A stretch of DNA of 64,000 nucleotides from Neorhizobium sp. SHOUNA12A (GCF_023006505.1 NZ_JALBGV010000001.1:62001-126000), one strand, 5' to 3'. Positions 35,339 through 45,150 are shown, counted from the first letter of the stretch. The notes: a model not told the origin generated them from the letters alone. Numbers and translations: made by a program.

Positions 35339-35845
35339 TCAATTCGTTTCTTCTCCCAATTCCTGCAGAATTTGATGCCGTGCCCGGTTGAGGCGGCTTT
35401 TCACCGTGCCCACCGCACAATCGCATATCTCCGCCGTCGCCTCGTAACTTTCGCCCAGGATCGCCACCAGCGTCAGCACTTCGCGATAATGCGGAGGCAA
35501 TTTCTGGAGCGCCCGCTGGACTTCCTGCGCCCGAGCAGCAACCTCCTGGCTCGCTGCGACCGGCGTATCGCCGGAAATATTCTCCTCGATCCCCGGCGCC
35601 TCTCGGCCAAGTACCTTGGCCCGCGAATAAAAGGTGTTGCGCATGATGGTGAAAAGCCAGCTTTTCAACTTGGTGCCCGGCTCGAACTTGTCGAGATTGG
35701 CGAGCGCCTTCATCAACGTCTCCTGCACCAGGTCGTCTGCATCGCTGGGATTGCGGCAGAAAGTACGGGCAAATGCGCGGAGAGCCGGGATAAGCCTTAC
35801 TATGTCTGCACGTGCAGGATCACCATTCAACTGTGATTCAGACAC
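35339..35845 (-). CDS. ECF RNA polymerase sigma factor, EcfG-like
   Basis: A 168-residue sigma-70 family ECF factor. Region 2 (LIPALRAFARTFCRNPSDAD, DLVQETLMKALANL, then KLKSWLFTIMRNTFYSRAK) binds the -10. Region 4 (LQKLPPHYREVLTLVAILGE, then EICDCAVGTVKSRLNRAR) binds the -35. The pattern is close to the EcfG/RpoE2 group that directs the alphaproteobacterial general stress response, though it may be a secondary paralogue. The start is GTG with GGAGAGGTAGG upstream. A perfect GGAAC-N17-CGTT stands before it, pointing to autoregulation. No PhyR gene is in the window; a NepR-like gene is 5 kb away. Confidence 0.88.
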   Translation of the reverse strand: MSESQLNGDPARADIVRLIPALRAFARTFCRNPSDADDLVQETLMKALANLDKFEPGTKLKSWLFTIMRNTFYSRAKVLGREAPGIEENISGDTPVAASQEVAARAQEVQRALQKLPPHYREVLTLVAILGESYEATAEICDCAVGTVKSRLNRARHQILQELGEETN

Positions 35846-35891
35846 CGTTGCCTACCTCTCCGAAGTCTTCATGGCTGGAATGACGGGGGCA

Positions 35892-35917
35892 AACGCACGC
35901 CTCGCGTATTTGGTTCC
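35892..35917 (-). promoter_or_regulatory. EcfG-type promoter (GGAAC-N17-CGTT) for the ECF sigma gene
   Basis: A perfect match on the minus strand: GGAAC 35917-35913, CGTT 35895-35892, 47 bp before the GTG start. It implies that the sigma factor, or a paralogue, transcribes its own gene. Confidence 0.7.
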
Positions 35918-35970
35918 GCCAAGATGGACGCCCTGTTCATCTTCCTGACGAAAACCGCGCACCGCTCAAG

Positions 35971-35996
35971 GGAACAAACGGGCCGGCAGGCCTGTT
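35971..35996 (+). promoter_or_regulatory. EcfG-type promoter (GGAAC-N17-TGTT) for ku-ligD
   Basis: GGAAC at 35971-35975 and TGTT at 35993-35996, 37 bp before the ku ATG. Divergent from the sigma-gene promoter. Confidence 0.6.
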
Positions 35997-36032
35997 GATA
36001 GGACTTTCACGGAGTTCTGCCGGGAGTTCGGA

Positions 36033-36884
36033 ATGGCACCGCGTGCAAACTGGAAAGGCTATCTGAAGGTCGGCGAACTAAGCTGCCCGGTGGCGCTTTA
36101 TACCGCCGCCTCGACATCCGACCGTGTCAGCTTTCACATCATCAATCGGGAGACGGGCAACCGCGTCCACCGCCAGATGGTCGATGCCGACACCGGCAGG
36201 CAGGTCGAAAGCGAGGACATCGTCAAAGGCTACGAAGTTTCAAGCGGCCAATATGTCTTCCTTGAGCCCGACGAGGTGAAGGCCGCAGTACCCGAGAGCG
36301 ACAAGACGCTGGAGCTCGAAACCTTCATTCCCTGCGACGGCGTCGACACCATCTTCATTGATCGACCCTATTACCTGGCGCCGGCCGACAAACCGGCCGC
36401 GGAAGTCTTCGAGCTGATCCGCAAGGGGCTGAAGGAGAAGAACGTCGCTGCACTCGCCCGCACCGTGCTCTTCCGGCGGCTGCGGACACTGCTGATCCGC
36501 CCCAGCGAAAAAGGCCTGATCGCCAGCACACTGAACTACGACTACGAGGTCCGGCCGGCGAAGGAAATCTTCTCCGATATCAAGAGCTTCAAGATCGAGG
36601 GCGAGATGCTCGATCTTGCCGAACACATCATTGACACCAAACGCGGTGAGTTCGACCCGAGCGAGTTCGACGACCGCTATGAGGCAGCACTTGCCGAGCT
36701 GATCAAGGCGAAGATCGAGGGCCGCAAGCTCAGGAAGCAGCCGAAGCCGGAACCGAAGAAGGTTTCCAGCCTGCTCGACGCACTGCGACAGAGCGCCGGC
36801 GGCGGCAAGAAGACCGCACCGAAGAAGTCAGCCAAGAAAACCGTACCTCGTAAGACTGCCGCCCCGCAGAGAAAGGCGAGCTGA
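36033..36884 (+). CDS. Ku protein for non-homologous end joining (first copy)
   Basis: A 283-residue bacterial Ku. The Ku core (MAPRANWKGYLKVGELSCPV through the bridge and arm regions, DGVDTIFIDRPYYLAPADKP) encircles DNA ends as a homodimer. The tail from about residue 245 is rich in lysine (KKTAPKKSAKKTVPRKT), the part that in other bacteria contacts DNA and LigD. The ligD gene starts 2 bp after the stop, so the two form an operon. A second ku faces ligD from the other side. Confidence 0.94.
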   Translation: MAPRANWKGYLKVGELSCPVALYTAASTSDRVSFHIINRETGNRVHRQMVDADTGRQVESEDIVKGYEVSSGQYVFLEPDEVKAAVPESDKTLELETFIPCDGVDTIFIDRPYYLAPADKPAAEVFELIRKGLKEKNVAALARTVLFRRLRTLLIRPSEKGLIASTLNYDYEVRPAKEIFSDIKSFKIEGEMLDLAEHIIDTKRGEFDPSEFDDRYEAALAELIKAKIEGRKLRKQPKPEPKKVSSLLDALRQSAGGGKKTAPKKSAKKTVPRKTAAPQRKAS

Positions 36885-36886
36885 TC

Positions 36887-39418
36887 ATGGCGCTCGAAAC
36901 CTATAATCAGAAGCGGAATTTCAAGGTGTCCCCGGAGCCTCAAGGAAAAGTCTCCGGCGGCCGCAAGGCCAAGGCATCCGGCAACAGTTTCGTGATCCAG
37001 AAGCACGACGCCACCCGGCTGCATTACGATTTCCGGCTGGAACTGGACGGTGTGCTGAAAAGCTGGGCCGTGACCCGGGGCCCAAGTTTCGTTCCCGGCG
37101 AAAAGCGGCTGGCAGTGCATGTGGAAGACCATCCGCTCGATTACGGTGGTTTCGAAGGCATGATCCCCAAAGGCAATTACGGCGCCGGTGCGGTGCTGCT
37201 GTGGGACCGCGGCACCTGGGATCCGATCGGCGATCCACACAAGGGTTATAAGAAAGGCCATATGGAATTCGAGTTGAAGGGCGAGAAGCTGGAGGGCCGC
37301 TGGCACCTGATCCGCATGGCCCGCAGAGAGGGCGAAAAACGCGAGAACTGGCTGCTGGTGAAAGGCGAGGACGAATTCGCCCGCGCCGAGGGCGACAAGG
37401 ACACTCTCGACGAGATGCCACTTTCGGTGAAATCGGGCAAGACGCTGGACGAAATCTGGGGCCGCAAGGCGCCGGCGGGAAAGAGTACGGCCAAACCGAA
37501 GACGAAGACGAAATCCGATCCCGGACCGGAAAAATCCGACATCGCTGCCTCGAAGATTAAGGGCGCCAGGAAAGCCGAACTCCCGGATTTCGTCGAACCG
37601 CAGCTTGCGACCCTGGTGAAGAGCGCGCCCTCCGGCAAACGCTGGGTCCACGAGATTAAGCTCGACGGCTATCGCCTGCAGGCCCGTATCGAAAATGGCA
37701 AGGTAAAGCTGTTGACGCGCACCGGGCTCGATTGGACGCATAAGTTCGGAGACGAGATCATCGCGGAATTCGGAAAGCTTAGCCCGGCCGATGCGATTAT
37801 CGATGGGGAAGTAGCGGTCGAGGCCGGTTCCGGCGCCACCGATTTCTCCCTGCTCCAGCAGGACCTGAGCGAAGGCCGGGACGACCGGTTCACCTTCTAC
37901 GCATTCGACCTGTTGCATCTCGACGGTTACGACCTGACCGGCGCGACGCTTCTGAAGCGCAAGGAGGCGCTGGAAACACTGCTGGCCGGCAGCGGCCCGG
38001 CCCTGCGCTACAGCGAGCATTTTGGCGACGAAGGCGGTCTGGTCCTGAAACATGCCTGCCGGCTGAGCCTCGAAGGCATCATCTCCAAGATATCGGATGC
38101 GCCCTATCGCCCTGGCCGCGGTCGCGACTGGGTGAAGTCGAAATGTTCGGCACGACAGGAATTCGTGATCGCCGGATTTGTCCCCTCCTCCGTTTCGAGG
38201 ACGGCGATCGGATCGCTGGTCATGGGATACTACGACAAGGGGAAGCTGCGGCATGCCGGCCGCGTCGGCACCGGTTATTCGAATGCCATGGCGCAATCGC
38301 TCTTCAAGAGCCTCCAGGAGATCCAGACCGGCGAAAGCCCGTTTGACGAAAAGCTCGCAGCGGTGGAAAAGAAGGATGTCGTTTTCGTGCGGCCCGAGCT
38401 GGTTGCGGAAGTGGAGTTTCGCGGCTGGACGGCGGATGCGCATATCCGCCACGCGGCCTTCCGGGGCCTGCGCGAAGACAAGGATCCGGAGGATATCGTC
38501 CGGGAGGGCGGACTTGTGAATGCAGCGGAACAACCGAAGCCACCGAAACGGACAGTCAATCTTACCCATCCGGACCGGGTCTACTGGCCAGATGCCGGTG
38601 TGACCAAGGCCGGGCTTGCGGATTATTACACCGAAGTCTGGCGGCTGATGGCGCCCTTCGTCGTCAACCGCCCGCTGGCGCTGGTGCGTGGGCCGGATGG
38701 GATCGGTAAACCGCTATTCTTCCAGAAACATGGCTGGAAGGGCATGACCAAGAACGCCGTGCTCGTGAAGGATCCCACCGATCCGGCGGAAGAGGATATC
38801 ACCATCCGCGACCTCGATGGATTGCTCGGCCTCGTCCAAGGGGCAACGCTGGAAATCCACCCCTGGGGCTCGACGCTTGACGACTGGGAAAAGCCGGACA
38901 TGGTCAATATCGACCTCGACCCGGGCGAAGGCGTCTCATGGACCGATATCATCGCTGCCGCTCATGAGGTGAAGCGTCGTTTCGAGGACATGGGGCTGGT
39001 GGCCTTCGTAAAAACCTCGGGCGGCAAGGGCCTGCATGTCGTCGCACCGGTCAAACCAAAGGCAGAATGGCCGGAGGTGAAGGCGGCGATGAAGGCGCTC
39101 GCCGACGGCATGGCCGGCGACGACCCCGACAAATATGTATCGACGATCACCAAGTCGAAGCGAAGCGGCAAGATCCTCATCGACTACCTGCGCAACGGTC
39201 GCGGCAATACTGCCGTCGCCCCCTATTCCACCCGTGCCCGCCCCGGCGCACCGGTTTCCATGCCGGTCGAGTGGGACGAACTCGGCGGCGCGATCGGCCC
39301 CAACTATTTCACGGTCATCAACGCCCCGGCGCGCATCGCCCAGCAGACGAGCGATCCGTGGGGAGATTTTCGCAAGGCGGAAGCCCCGATCGAGTTCAAG
39401 GCAAAGAAGAAACGGTAG
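36887..39418 (+). CDS. ligD: Multifunctional ATP-dependent DNA ligase LigD
   Basis: An 843-residue three-domain enzyme. Residues about 35-160: 3'-phosphoesterase (HDATRLHYDFRLELDG, DHPLDYGGFEGMIP). Residues about 235-520: ATP-dependent ligase with nucleotidyl Lys258 in EIKLDGYR and the motif KSKCSARQEF. Residues about 555-830: archaeo-eukaryotic primase-type polymerase with Asp676 and Asp678 in NIDLDPGEG and KTSGGKGLHV. The order PE-Lig-Pol is that of Agrobacterium/Sinorhizobium and Pseudomonas type LigD. It trims, fills and seals double-strand breaks held by Ku. Translationally linked to the upstream ku. Confidence 0.96.
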   Translation: MALETYNQKRNFKVSPEPQGKVSGGRKAKASGNSFVIQKHDATRLHYDFRLELDGVLKSWAVTRGPSFVPGEKRLAVHVEDHPLDYGGFEGMIPKGNYGAGAVLLWDRGTWDPIGDPHKGYKKGHMEFELKGEKLEGRWHLIRMARREGEKRENWLLVKGEDEFARAEGDKDTLDEMPLSVKSGKTLDEIWGRKAPAGKSTAKPKTKTKSDPGPEKSDIAASKIKGARKAELPDFVEPQLATLVKSAPSGKRWVHEIKLDGYRLQARIENGKVKLLTRTGLDWTHKFGDEIIAEFGKLSPADAIIDGEVAVEAGSGATDFSLLQQDLSEGRDDRFTFYAFDLLHLDGYDLTGATLLKRKEALETLLAGSGPALRYSEHFGDEGGLVLKHACRLSLEGIISKISDAPYRPGRGRDWVKSKCSARQEFVIAGFVPSSVSRTAIGSLVMGYYDKGKLRHAGRVGTGYSNAMAQSLFKSLQEIQTGESPFDEKLAAVEKKDVVFVRPELVAEVEFRGWTADAHIRHAAFRGLREDKDPEDIVREGGLVNAAEQPKPPKRTVNLTHPDRVYWPDAGVTKAGLADYYTEVWRLMAPFVVNRPLALVRGPDGIGKPLFFQKHGWKGMTKNAVLVKDPTDPAEEDITIRDLDGLLGLVQGATLEIHPWGSTLDDWEKPDMVNIDLDPGEGVSWTDIIAAAHEVKRRFEDMGLVAFVKTSGGKGLHVVAPVKPKAEWPEVKAAMKALADGMAGDDPDKYVSTITKSKRSGKILIDYLRNGRGNTAVAPYSTRARPGAPVSMPVEWDELGGAIGPNYFTVINAPARIAQQTSDPWGDFRKAEAPIEFKAKKKR

Positions 39419-39436
39419 ACGCTGGGATGAGACGCC

Positions 39437-40554
<1,118 letters not shown>

Positions 40555-40747
40555 TCTTTCTGAAAAACTTATGGAACAAATTGGGCGGCTTCCTGGATAG
40601 GAAGTCGTCTTATTTCATTTGTCCTCTGTGACTTTTTCGGGATATCCGAAGTTGGCCTTCCTGATGTATGGAAGGCTAATGTAGCGTTATGGCGGGCGCC
40701 TATTGTTTCGGCAACGGATGCCGGTAGTGATTACGTCAGAGGTCGGG

Positions 40748-40927
40748 ATGGCGAAAGAAGACACTCCGGTTGCGGAACAGGACATCAGGATGGGACGGCG
40801 GGTCAGCCGCAAGGTTTCGGTCCTTCTGACCGAGATCGAGAAGGAAGAGGTTCCTGATCGACTGCTTGACCTGGCGCGCGCGCTACAGAAGGCACTCAAC
40901 GAAAAGATCGACGGTCGCACCGACTGA
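40748..40927 (+). CDS. NepR-like small protein, candidate anti-sigma factor
   Basis: A 59-residue protein. Its second half, RRVSRKVSVLLTEIEKEEVP followed by DRLLDLARALQKALNE, resembles the two-helix NepR core, in which a PDRxxDLxxxL segment clamps the EcfG sigma factor. NepR is normally encoded beside phyR and ecfG; here it stands alone, 5 kb from the sigma gene and with no obvious EcfG-type promoter. GAGG precedes ATG 40748; the longer frame from 40703 is less likely. The similarity is short, so an unrelated helical protein remains possible. Confidence 0.5.
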   Translation: MAKEDTPVAEQDIRMGRRVSRKVSVLLTEIEKEEVPDRLLDLARALQKALNEKIDGRTD

Positions 40928-40960
40928 TATCCTCGCTCTTGCGCACCTCTACCCCAAGCA

Positions 40961-41290
40961 TCATAGCTGGGTGGAAATCAGGTTGTCCGTGCGCACACGG
41001 CCGCCGATCACGCACCGCGGCCCGTTCGGCGCAAACCGCCCGCTGCTGTCTTCGATCACCGTATAGAGCTTGTCGCTACGGAAGGCGCTCGCCATCTCCG
41101 TCGAATTGCCTTCGCTGGGGGAAGCGTCGATTTCCATGAAATCAAGTTCCGCCTGGCTCGCCACGAGGCGCGCATCGCCAGCGGTCTTTGCCCTGACCAC
41201 CACCTCGCCATGCGGTGGCGAGTTCTGCCAGTTCGGATCATGTGGCGCAGCAGTCGGCACCAGCCGATAGATCTTCAGCCTGTCCTGCAT
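40961..41290 (-). CDS. Hypothetical protein of the stress cluster
   Basis: A 109-residue soluble protein that I do not recognise. It begins MQDRLKIYRLVPTAAPHDPN; the middle (VVVRAKTAGDARLVASQAEL) and end (YTVIEDSSGRFAPNGPRCVI) suggest a small alpha/beta domain. ATG 41290 has GGGAGAGAC upstream. The promoter is a perfect EcfG-type site 42 bp upstream, divergent from a BON gene. Confidence 0.7.
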   Translation of the reverse strand: MQDRLKIYRLVPTAAPHDPNWQNSPPHGEVVVRAKTAGDARLVASQAELDFMEIDASPSEGNSTEMASAFRSDKLYTVIEDSSGRFAPNGPRCVIGGRVRTDNLISTQL

Positions 41291-41331
41291 GTGTCTCTCC
41301 CGTCGTAAACATTTTTCTAGTTGACGGTCCA

Positions 41332-41356
41332 AACGCGTTTCGGGCGTTCCGGTTCC
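41332..41356 (-). promoter_or_regulatory. EcfG-type promoter (GGAAC-N16-CGTT) for the 109-residue protein
   Basis: A perfect match on the minus strand: GGAAC 41356-41352, CGTT 41335-41332. Confidence 0.7.
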
Positions 41357-41368
41357 ATCAAGTCGCAT

Positions 41369-41393
41369 GGAACTTTTCCGGCAACCGTGGGTT
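41369..41393 (+). promoter_or_regulatory. EcfG-type promoter (GGAAC-N16-GGTT) for the BON protein at 41436
   Basis: GGAAC at 41369-41373 and GGTT at 41390-41393, 43 bp before the ATG. Only 12 bp separate it from the opposing -35. Confidence 0.55.
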
Positions 41394-41435
41394 CCTCCGC
41401 TGCGGGCGATCATGCCCCTGAAAAGGAGAAAGCCG

Positions 41436-41828
41436 ATGAAGAATGAGCAGCCGAAAGCTGGCCGTCCCGGCGAGACCTCGCAATGGCCTCGATGGGAGGG
41501 CCCGGCAGAAAGCCGCCCGAGCGGTTATCTTCAGGGCGAAGCGAATATCTTCGCCGAGGGATCGGAACAGGAAAAGCAGATCGGCAAGGCACCGAACGGT
41601 TACGACCGACCCGACGATCTGATCGCACAGGACGTCAATGAGCACCTGACCCAGGACGCTTTTCTCGACCCGACCAACATGGCGGTCTCGGTGGAGAACG
41701 GCGAGGTGACGCTGGAGGGATACGTCGCGCAGCTTGCCGACAAGACCCGTGCCGAAGACGTCGTTCTCGACATCGAGGGTGTCGTCGCCTGCCGCAATAA
41801 TCTTCGAATTGCTCCCGAAAGGCATTGA
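41436..41828 (+). CDS. BON-domain protein with a disordered N-terminal part
   Basis: A 130-residue protein. The first 60 or so residues are charged and low in structure (KAGRPGETSQWPRWEGPAES). Residues about 65-128 form a BON domain (LIAQDVNEHLTQDAFLDPTN, VSVENGEVTLEGYVAQLADK, EGVVACRNNLRI). No signal peptide. GGAG precedes ATG 41436. Function within stress adaptation is inferred from its promoter and neighbours. Confidence 0.78.
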   Translation: MKNEQPKAGRPGETSQWPRWEGPAESRPSGYLQGEANIFAEGSEQEKQIGKAPNGYDRPDDLIAQDVNEHLTQDAFLDPTNMAVSVENGEVTLEGYVAQLADKTRAEDVVLDIEGVVACRNNLRIAPERH

Positions 41829-41835
41829 TTTTCGT

Positions 41836-41861
41836 GGAACCGGCGAGGCACTCCGCTCGTT
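41836..41861 (+). promoter_or_regulatory. EcfG-type promoter (GGAAC-N17-CGTT) for the DUF892 gene
   Basis: A perfect match, GGAAC 41836-41840 and CGTT 41858-41861, 52 bp before the ATG. Confidence 0.7.
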
Positions 41862-41913
41862 AGGTGCCTCGCAATCCCCCCATAAGAACACCCATCAACA
41901 AGGAGAGAGACCC

Positions 41914-42411
41914 ATGGCCAGTAAGACCCTCGACGACCTTTTTCATGAAACCCTGAAGGACATCTATTACGCCGAGCGCCAGATCGTGAAAGCGCTGCCG
42001 AAGATGGCACGCGGCGCCCAGGATCCGAAGCTGAAGGCAGCATTCGAGAAACACAGGGACGAAACCGAAGGTCAGATCGATCGCCTGAAGCAGGTCTTCG
42101 AGATTATAGGTAAGCGGGCCCAGGGCAAGACCTGCCCCGCGATCGACGGCATCATCGAAGAAGGCGAGGAGATCCTTGACGAGTTCAAGGGCACGCCAGC
42201 TCTCGACGCCGGGCTGCTCGCCGCAGCGCAAGCCGTCGAACATTACGAGATCAGCCGCTACGGCACCCTGCGTGCCTGGGCCCAGCAGCTCGGTCACCGG
42301 GACGCCGTAACGCTTCTCGAACAGACGCTCGCCGAGGAAAGCAAGACCGACGAGGCCCTGACGGCTCTCGCCAAGACCGCAGTGAACACCGCGGCCCAGA
42401 AAGCTGCGTGA
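41914..42411 (+). CDS. DUF892 / YciF-like ferritin-fold stress protein
   Basis: A 165-residue four-helix protein of the YciF family: TLDDLFHETLKDIYYAERQI, KHRDETEGQIDRLKQVFEII and AAAQAVEHYEISRYGTLRAW hold the Glu/His residues (E..H in DIYYAE, VEHYE) that bind a di-iron site in ferritin-like proteins. Family members are induced by osmotic and stationary-phase stress; the biochemical role is not settled. AGGAGAGAG precedes the ATG. Two terminators follow. Confidence 0.88.
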   Translation: MASKTLDDLFHETLKDIYYAERQIVKALPKMARGAQDPKLKAAFEKHRDETEGQIDRLKQVFEIIGKRAQGKTCPAIDGIIEEGEEILDEFKGTPALDAGLLAAAQAVEHYEISRYGTLRAWAQQLGHRDAVTLLEQTLAEESKTDEALTALAKTAVNTAAQKAA

Positions 42412-42429
42412 CATTCGCAATCCCATGAG

Positions 42430-42454
42430 AGGCGCGGCGCCGGCCGCGCCTTTT
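42430..42454 (+). terminator. Rho-independent terminator of the DUF892 gene
   Basis: A GGCGCGGC/GCCGCGCC stem followed by TTTT, 19 bp after the stop codon. Confidence 0.75.
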
Positions 42455-42463
42455 CATCGACCC

Positions 42464-42496
42464 GAAAAAAAGCCCCGGAGACGATCCGGGGCTTTT
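42464..42496. terminator. Bidirectional terminator
   Basis: A run of seven A, the stem AGCCCCGGA/TCCGGGGCT, then TTTT. It can stop both the DUF892 transcript and the convergent gene at 42514. Confidence 0.8.
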
Positions 42497-42513
42497 CCTC
42501 CCTTCCGGCCTTC

Positions 42514-42762
42514 TCAAGCCGGGAAAGATCGCCTTAGTGCCGACGGGTCCGGGTTCCCTTGCATTGGGGGAACCGGCAACATTTCGCCGTTCAGCGCCTG
42601 CCGCCGGAAAATCTCCACCCGCCCGCTTCGGTCGCGTGCCACATGTGCTTTGGCAGCCTCCATGGCGAGCTCATAGGTGTGATAATAGGACGCAGACTGA
42701 ACGCCGTCGATGACATAGACCCAGCCGGTTGCGTGTGGGACGATATCGCAGTACTTTCCCAT
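42514..42762 (-). CDS. Small DUF2188-like hypothetical protein
   Basis: An 82-residue protein: YCDIVPHATGWVYVIDGVQS, then HTYELAMEAAKAHVARDRSG and VEIFRRQALNGEM. The pattern 'own identity strand, YxxxxxAxxAAxxHA helix, xGxVxVF strand' is like DUF2188 proteins, whose function is unknown. ATG 42762 has GGAGAC upstream. GGAAC lies about 50 bp upstream (42815-42811, minus strand) but with a poor -10, so EcfG control is doubtful. Confidence 0.7.
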   Translation of the reverse strand: MGKYCDIVPHATGWVYVIDGVQSASYYHTYELAMEAAKAHVARDRSGRVEIFRRQALNGEMLPVPPMQGNPDPSALRRSFPA

Positions 42763-42884
42763 TGGATGTGTCTCCTTCCCGGCGGCCATAAGTATATTTG
42801 ACAGCCAAAAGTTCCGCCTCCGGGGAAGTTTTTTTCAAGTGTTGGCCGCGTCTCGGCCGGGTTGCGATTTTTCGTTTTTACCAG

Positions 42885-42909
42885 GGAACTTTTCTGCGCC
42901 GCACACGTT
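42885..42909 (+). promoter_or_regulatory. EcfG-type promoter (GGAAC-N16-CGTT) for the DUF2934 gene
   Basis: A perfect match, GGAAC 42885-42889 and CGTT 42906-42909, 28 bp before the ATG. Confidence 0.7.
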
Positions 42910-42936
42910 TCGGCGCTTGGGCGAATGGAGACAAGA

Positions 42937-43287
42937 ATGGCGGAATCCGAAGAAGTCTGGATCAGAAAGCGGGCCTACATTTTGTGGGAAGAAGAAGGCT
43001 ATCCCTCAGGCAAGGATAGGGAGCATTGGGAGCGGGCCAAGCTGGAATATGCGACGCTCGGGCCGACCGCTTCCAAGAAGCCTGCGGCAGGGTCGCGCGG
43101 CAAGTCAGCCGGCAAGTCAGCCATCGCCGCGAAGTCGCCGAAAGCGGCGGCGAAGGCTGCAACTCCGAAAACGGCCGCAGCCAAGGCTTCTCCGGCGAAG
43201 ACAACGTCCAAGGCACCGGCCGTTGCCATGCCGGAAGCCGTCGAACCGGCCAAGAAGCGCTCCAAGAAGGTTCCGGCTGGCGCTTGA
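42937..43287 (+). CDS. DUF2934 protein with an alanine/lysine-rich basic tail
   Basis: A 116-residue protein. The first 40 residues are the DUF2934 segment (WIRKRAYILWEEEGYPSGKD, REHWERAKLE). The rest is a repetitive A/K/S/P tail (KSAGKSAIAAKSPKAAAKAA) like that of histone H1-type proteins, which suggests nucleic-acid binding. Function unknown. GGAG precedes ATG 42937; earlier in-frame ATGs lie upstream of the predicted transcript start. Confidence 0.8.
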   Translation: MAESEEVWIRKRAYILWEEEGYPSGKDREHWERAKLEYATLGPTASKKPAAGSRGKSAGKSAIAAKSPKAAAKAATPKTAAAKASPAKTTSKAPAVAMPEAVEPAKKRSKKVPAGA

Positions 43288-43423
43288 CGCCGCCCGTCAC
43301 CCAACTTCATCACTATCGTTATTGGTCGCGGCGACTGACATCATCGCGGCCGCAGACTTATTTACCCTGGAAAAATCGAAATGGCTTTTGCGTCTGAACT
43401 TGGCCGTGGCTCCACTCTGTCGG

Positions 43424-43449
43424 GGAACGTTGGCCAAGGCCGAAACGTT
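43424..43449 (+). promoter_or_regulatory. EcfG-type promoter (GGAAC-N17-CGTT) for glgA
   Basis: A perfect match, GGAAC 43424-43428 and CGTT 43446-43449. It ends 20 bp before the outermost possible glgA start. Confidence 0.7.
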
Positions 43450-43469
43450 CTTGAGGGTGAGACTGGCAG

Positions 43470-45071
43470 ATGGCTGAGGCACGCATGATGAACGCTTACG
43501 TCCCATTCGACGAACCCCGTCGAGATGAGCGGAGCGCAATGGATCAGGGGATCAAGACAGGTTATGGAAAGCGGGGGCTTCCGGGAATGAGGATTCTTTC
43601 GGTCACGTCCGAAATCTTTCCTCTTGTGAAGACAGGTGGGCTTGCAGATGTGACAGGTTCCCTGCCCAAGGCACTTGCTCCCCTCGGCATCGAGACGACG
43701 TCTCTGATCCCCGGTTATCCGCAGGTCATGCAGCAGCTGAAGAGCGCCATGCCGCTCGTCACCTTCGAAAATCTGCTGGGCGAAAAAGCCTCGCTCCTCC
43801 ACACCCGGGTCGAAGGCCTCAGCCTCTTCGTGCTCGATGCGCCAGCTCTCTACGATCGGCCGGGCGGCCCCTATGTCGACGAAGACGGCGTCGACCATCC
43901 GGACAACTGGAGGCGTTTCGCCGCACTTTCCCTTGCCGCGGCGGAAATCGCCGATGGAGTGCTCCCCGGATGGGTTCCGGACCTCGTTCACACCCATGAC
44001 TGGCAGTCGGCGCTGACCTCGGTCTACATGCGCGAGCGCGGCTGCAGGACGCCCGTGGTGCTGACCATCCACAACCTTGCCTTCCAAGGGCAGTATCCTG
44101 CCGGCGTACTGATGAGCATCGGCCTGCCGCCGGAGGCCTATTCCATGAACCGCATGGAATATTTCGGCGATATCAGCTTCCTGAAGGGTGGGCTGCAGAC
44201 AGTCGATGCGATCACCACCGTCAGCCCGACCTATGCGCGCGAAATACTCACGCCACGCTTCGGCATGGGCATGGACGGGGTCCTGAACGCCCGCGTCTCC
44301 GACCTGCGCGGCATCGTCAACGGCATCGACCTCGATATCTGGGATCCGTCGACCGACCCGCACCTGCCGCGCAATTACGACGTCGGCACGCTGCGCCGCA
44401 AGCGCGAGAACCGCGCCGTTCTGCTCGAAAGATTCGGGCTGGATGCCGGTCGGGAAGGCCCTCTATTTTCCGCCGTCAGTCGGCTGACATGGCAGAAGGG
44501 CTTCGACATGTTTGCCGATACGGCGGACGAGATCATTCGCCACGGAGGTCAGGTAATCGTCTTCGGGCAAGGTGATCGGGAAATCGAGCGGGCGCTCGCC
44601 GACACCGCCGCGCGTTTTCCGGGCCGGATGGCGGTTCATTTCGGCTATGACGAGCCAACGGCGCATTTGATCCACGGCGGATCGGACGCGATCGTCCAGC
44701 CCTCACGCTTTGAACCCTGCGGCCTGACGCAGCTCTATGCGCTTCGCTACGGCTGCGTACCGGTCGTCTCCCGCACCGGCGGGCTCTCCGAGACCATCAT
44801 AGATGCCAATGACGCGGCGATGTCCGCCCGCGTTGCGACCGGCTTTCAGTTCCATCCGGTGACGACCGATGGGTTGCGGCTGGCGCTTCGCCGCGCGCTG
44901 CACGCCTATGCCGATCCGAAAATGTGGGCGCGCCTGCAGAACCAAGGCATGAAGGCGAAATTCTCCTGGGAACGTAGCGCCCAGCAATATGCCGCCGTTT
45001 ATGCCAATCTTGTGCTGAAATCCGGACATGTTGTCTCGACAAGCTCGGATATCCGCCGCGCGACGCTTTAA
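43470..45071 (+). CDS. glgA: Glycogen synthase (ADP-glucose type)
   Basis: Up to 533 residues of a GT5 glycosyltransferase that extends glycogen from ADP-glucose. Motifs: the KTGGLADV nucleotide loop in [45 protein letters not shown], and the C-terminal [18 protein letters not shown]. The GlgA domain starts at residue 40 (MRILSVTSE, 43587). Family proteins normally begin there, so the first 39 residues may not be translated; ATG 43539 with GGAG upstream is another choice. It is not in a glgBC operon but stands in the stress block, under an EcfG-type promoter and convergent with glgX. Confidence 0.92.
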   Translation: MAEARMMNAYVPFDEPRRDERSAMDQGIKTGYGKRGLPGMRILSVTSEIFPLVKTGGLADVTGSLPKALAPLGIETTSLIPGYPQVMQQLKSAMPLVTFENLLGEKASLLHTRVEGLSLFVLDAPALYDRPGGPYVDEDGVDHPDNWRRFAALSLAAAEIADGVLPGWVPDLVHTHDWQSALTSVYMRERGCRTPVVLTIHNLAFQGQYPAGVLMSIGLPPEAYSMNRMEYFGDISFLKGGLQTVDAITTVSPTYAREILTPRFGMGMDGVLNARVSDLRGIVNGIDLDIWDPSTDPHLPRNYDVGTLRRKRENRAVLLERFGLDAGREGPLFSAVSRLTWQKGFDMFADTADEIIRHGGQVIVFGQGDREIERALADTAARFPGRMAVHFGYDEPTAHLIHGGSDAIVQPSRFEPCGLTQLYALRYGCVPVVSRTGGLSETIIDANDAAMSARVATGFQFHPVTTDGLRLALRRALHAYADPKMWARLQNQGMKAKFSWERSAQQYAAVYANLVLKSGHVVSTSSDIRRATL

Positions 45072-45150
45072 GGTCCCAACCAACCAGCTGACAAGGAGAA
45101 ACCGGCCTGAGAGCCGGGTTCTTCTTGTCTATGGGAGCAAGTTGAAGGCG

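Noticed and set aside
36677-38569. 630-codon open frame on the minus strand
   Set aside because: Antisense to ku-ligD, whose own domains and catalytic residues are intact.
40573-40600. EcfG-type promoter for the NepR-like gene
   Set aside because: GGAAC occurs 170 bp upstream but no -10 follows at the right spacing.
42790-42815. EcfG-type promoter for the DUF2188-like gene
   Set aside because: GGAAC is present but the bases at 16-17 nt spacing do not resemble CGTT, so it was not listed as a feature.
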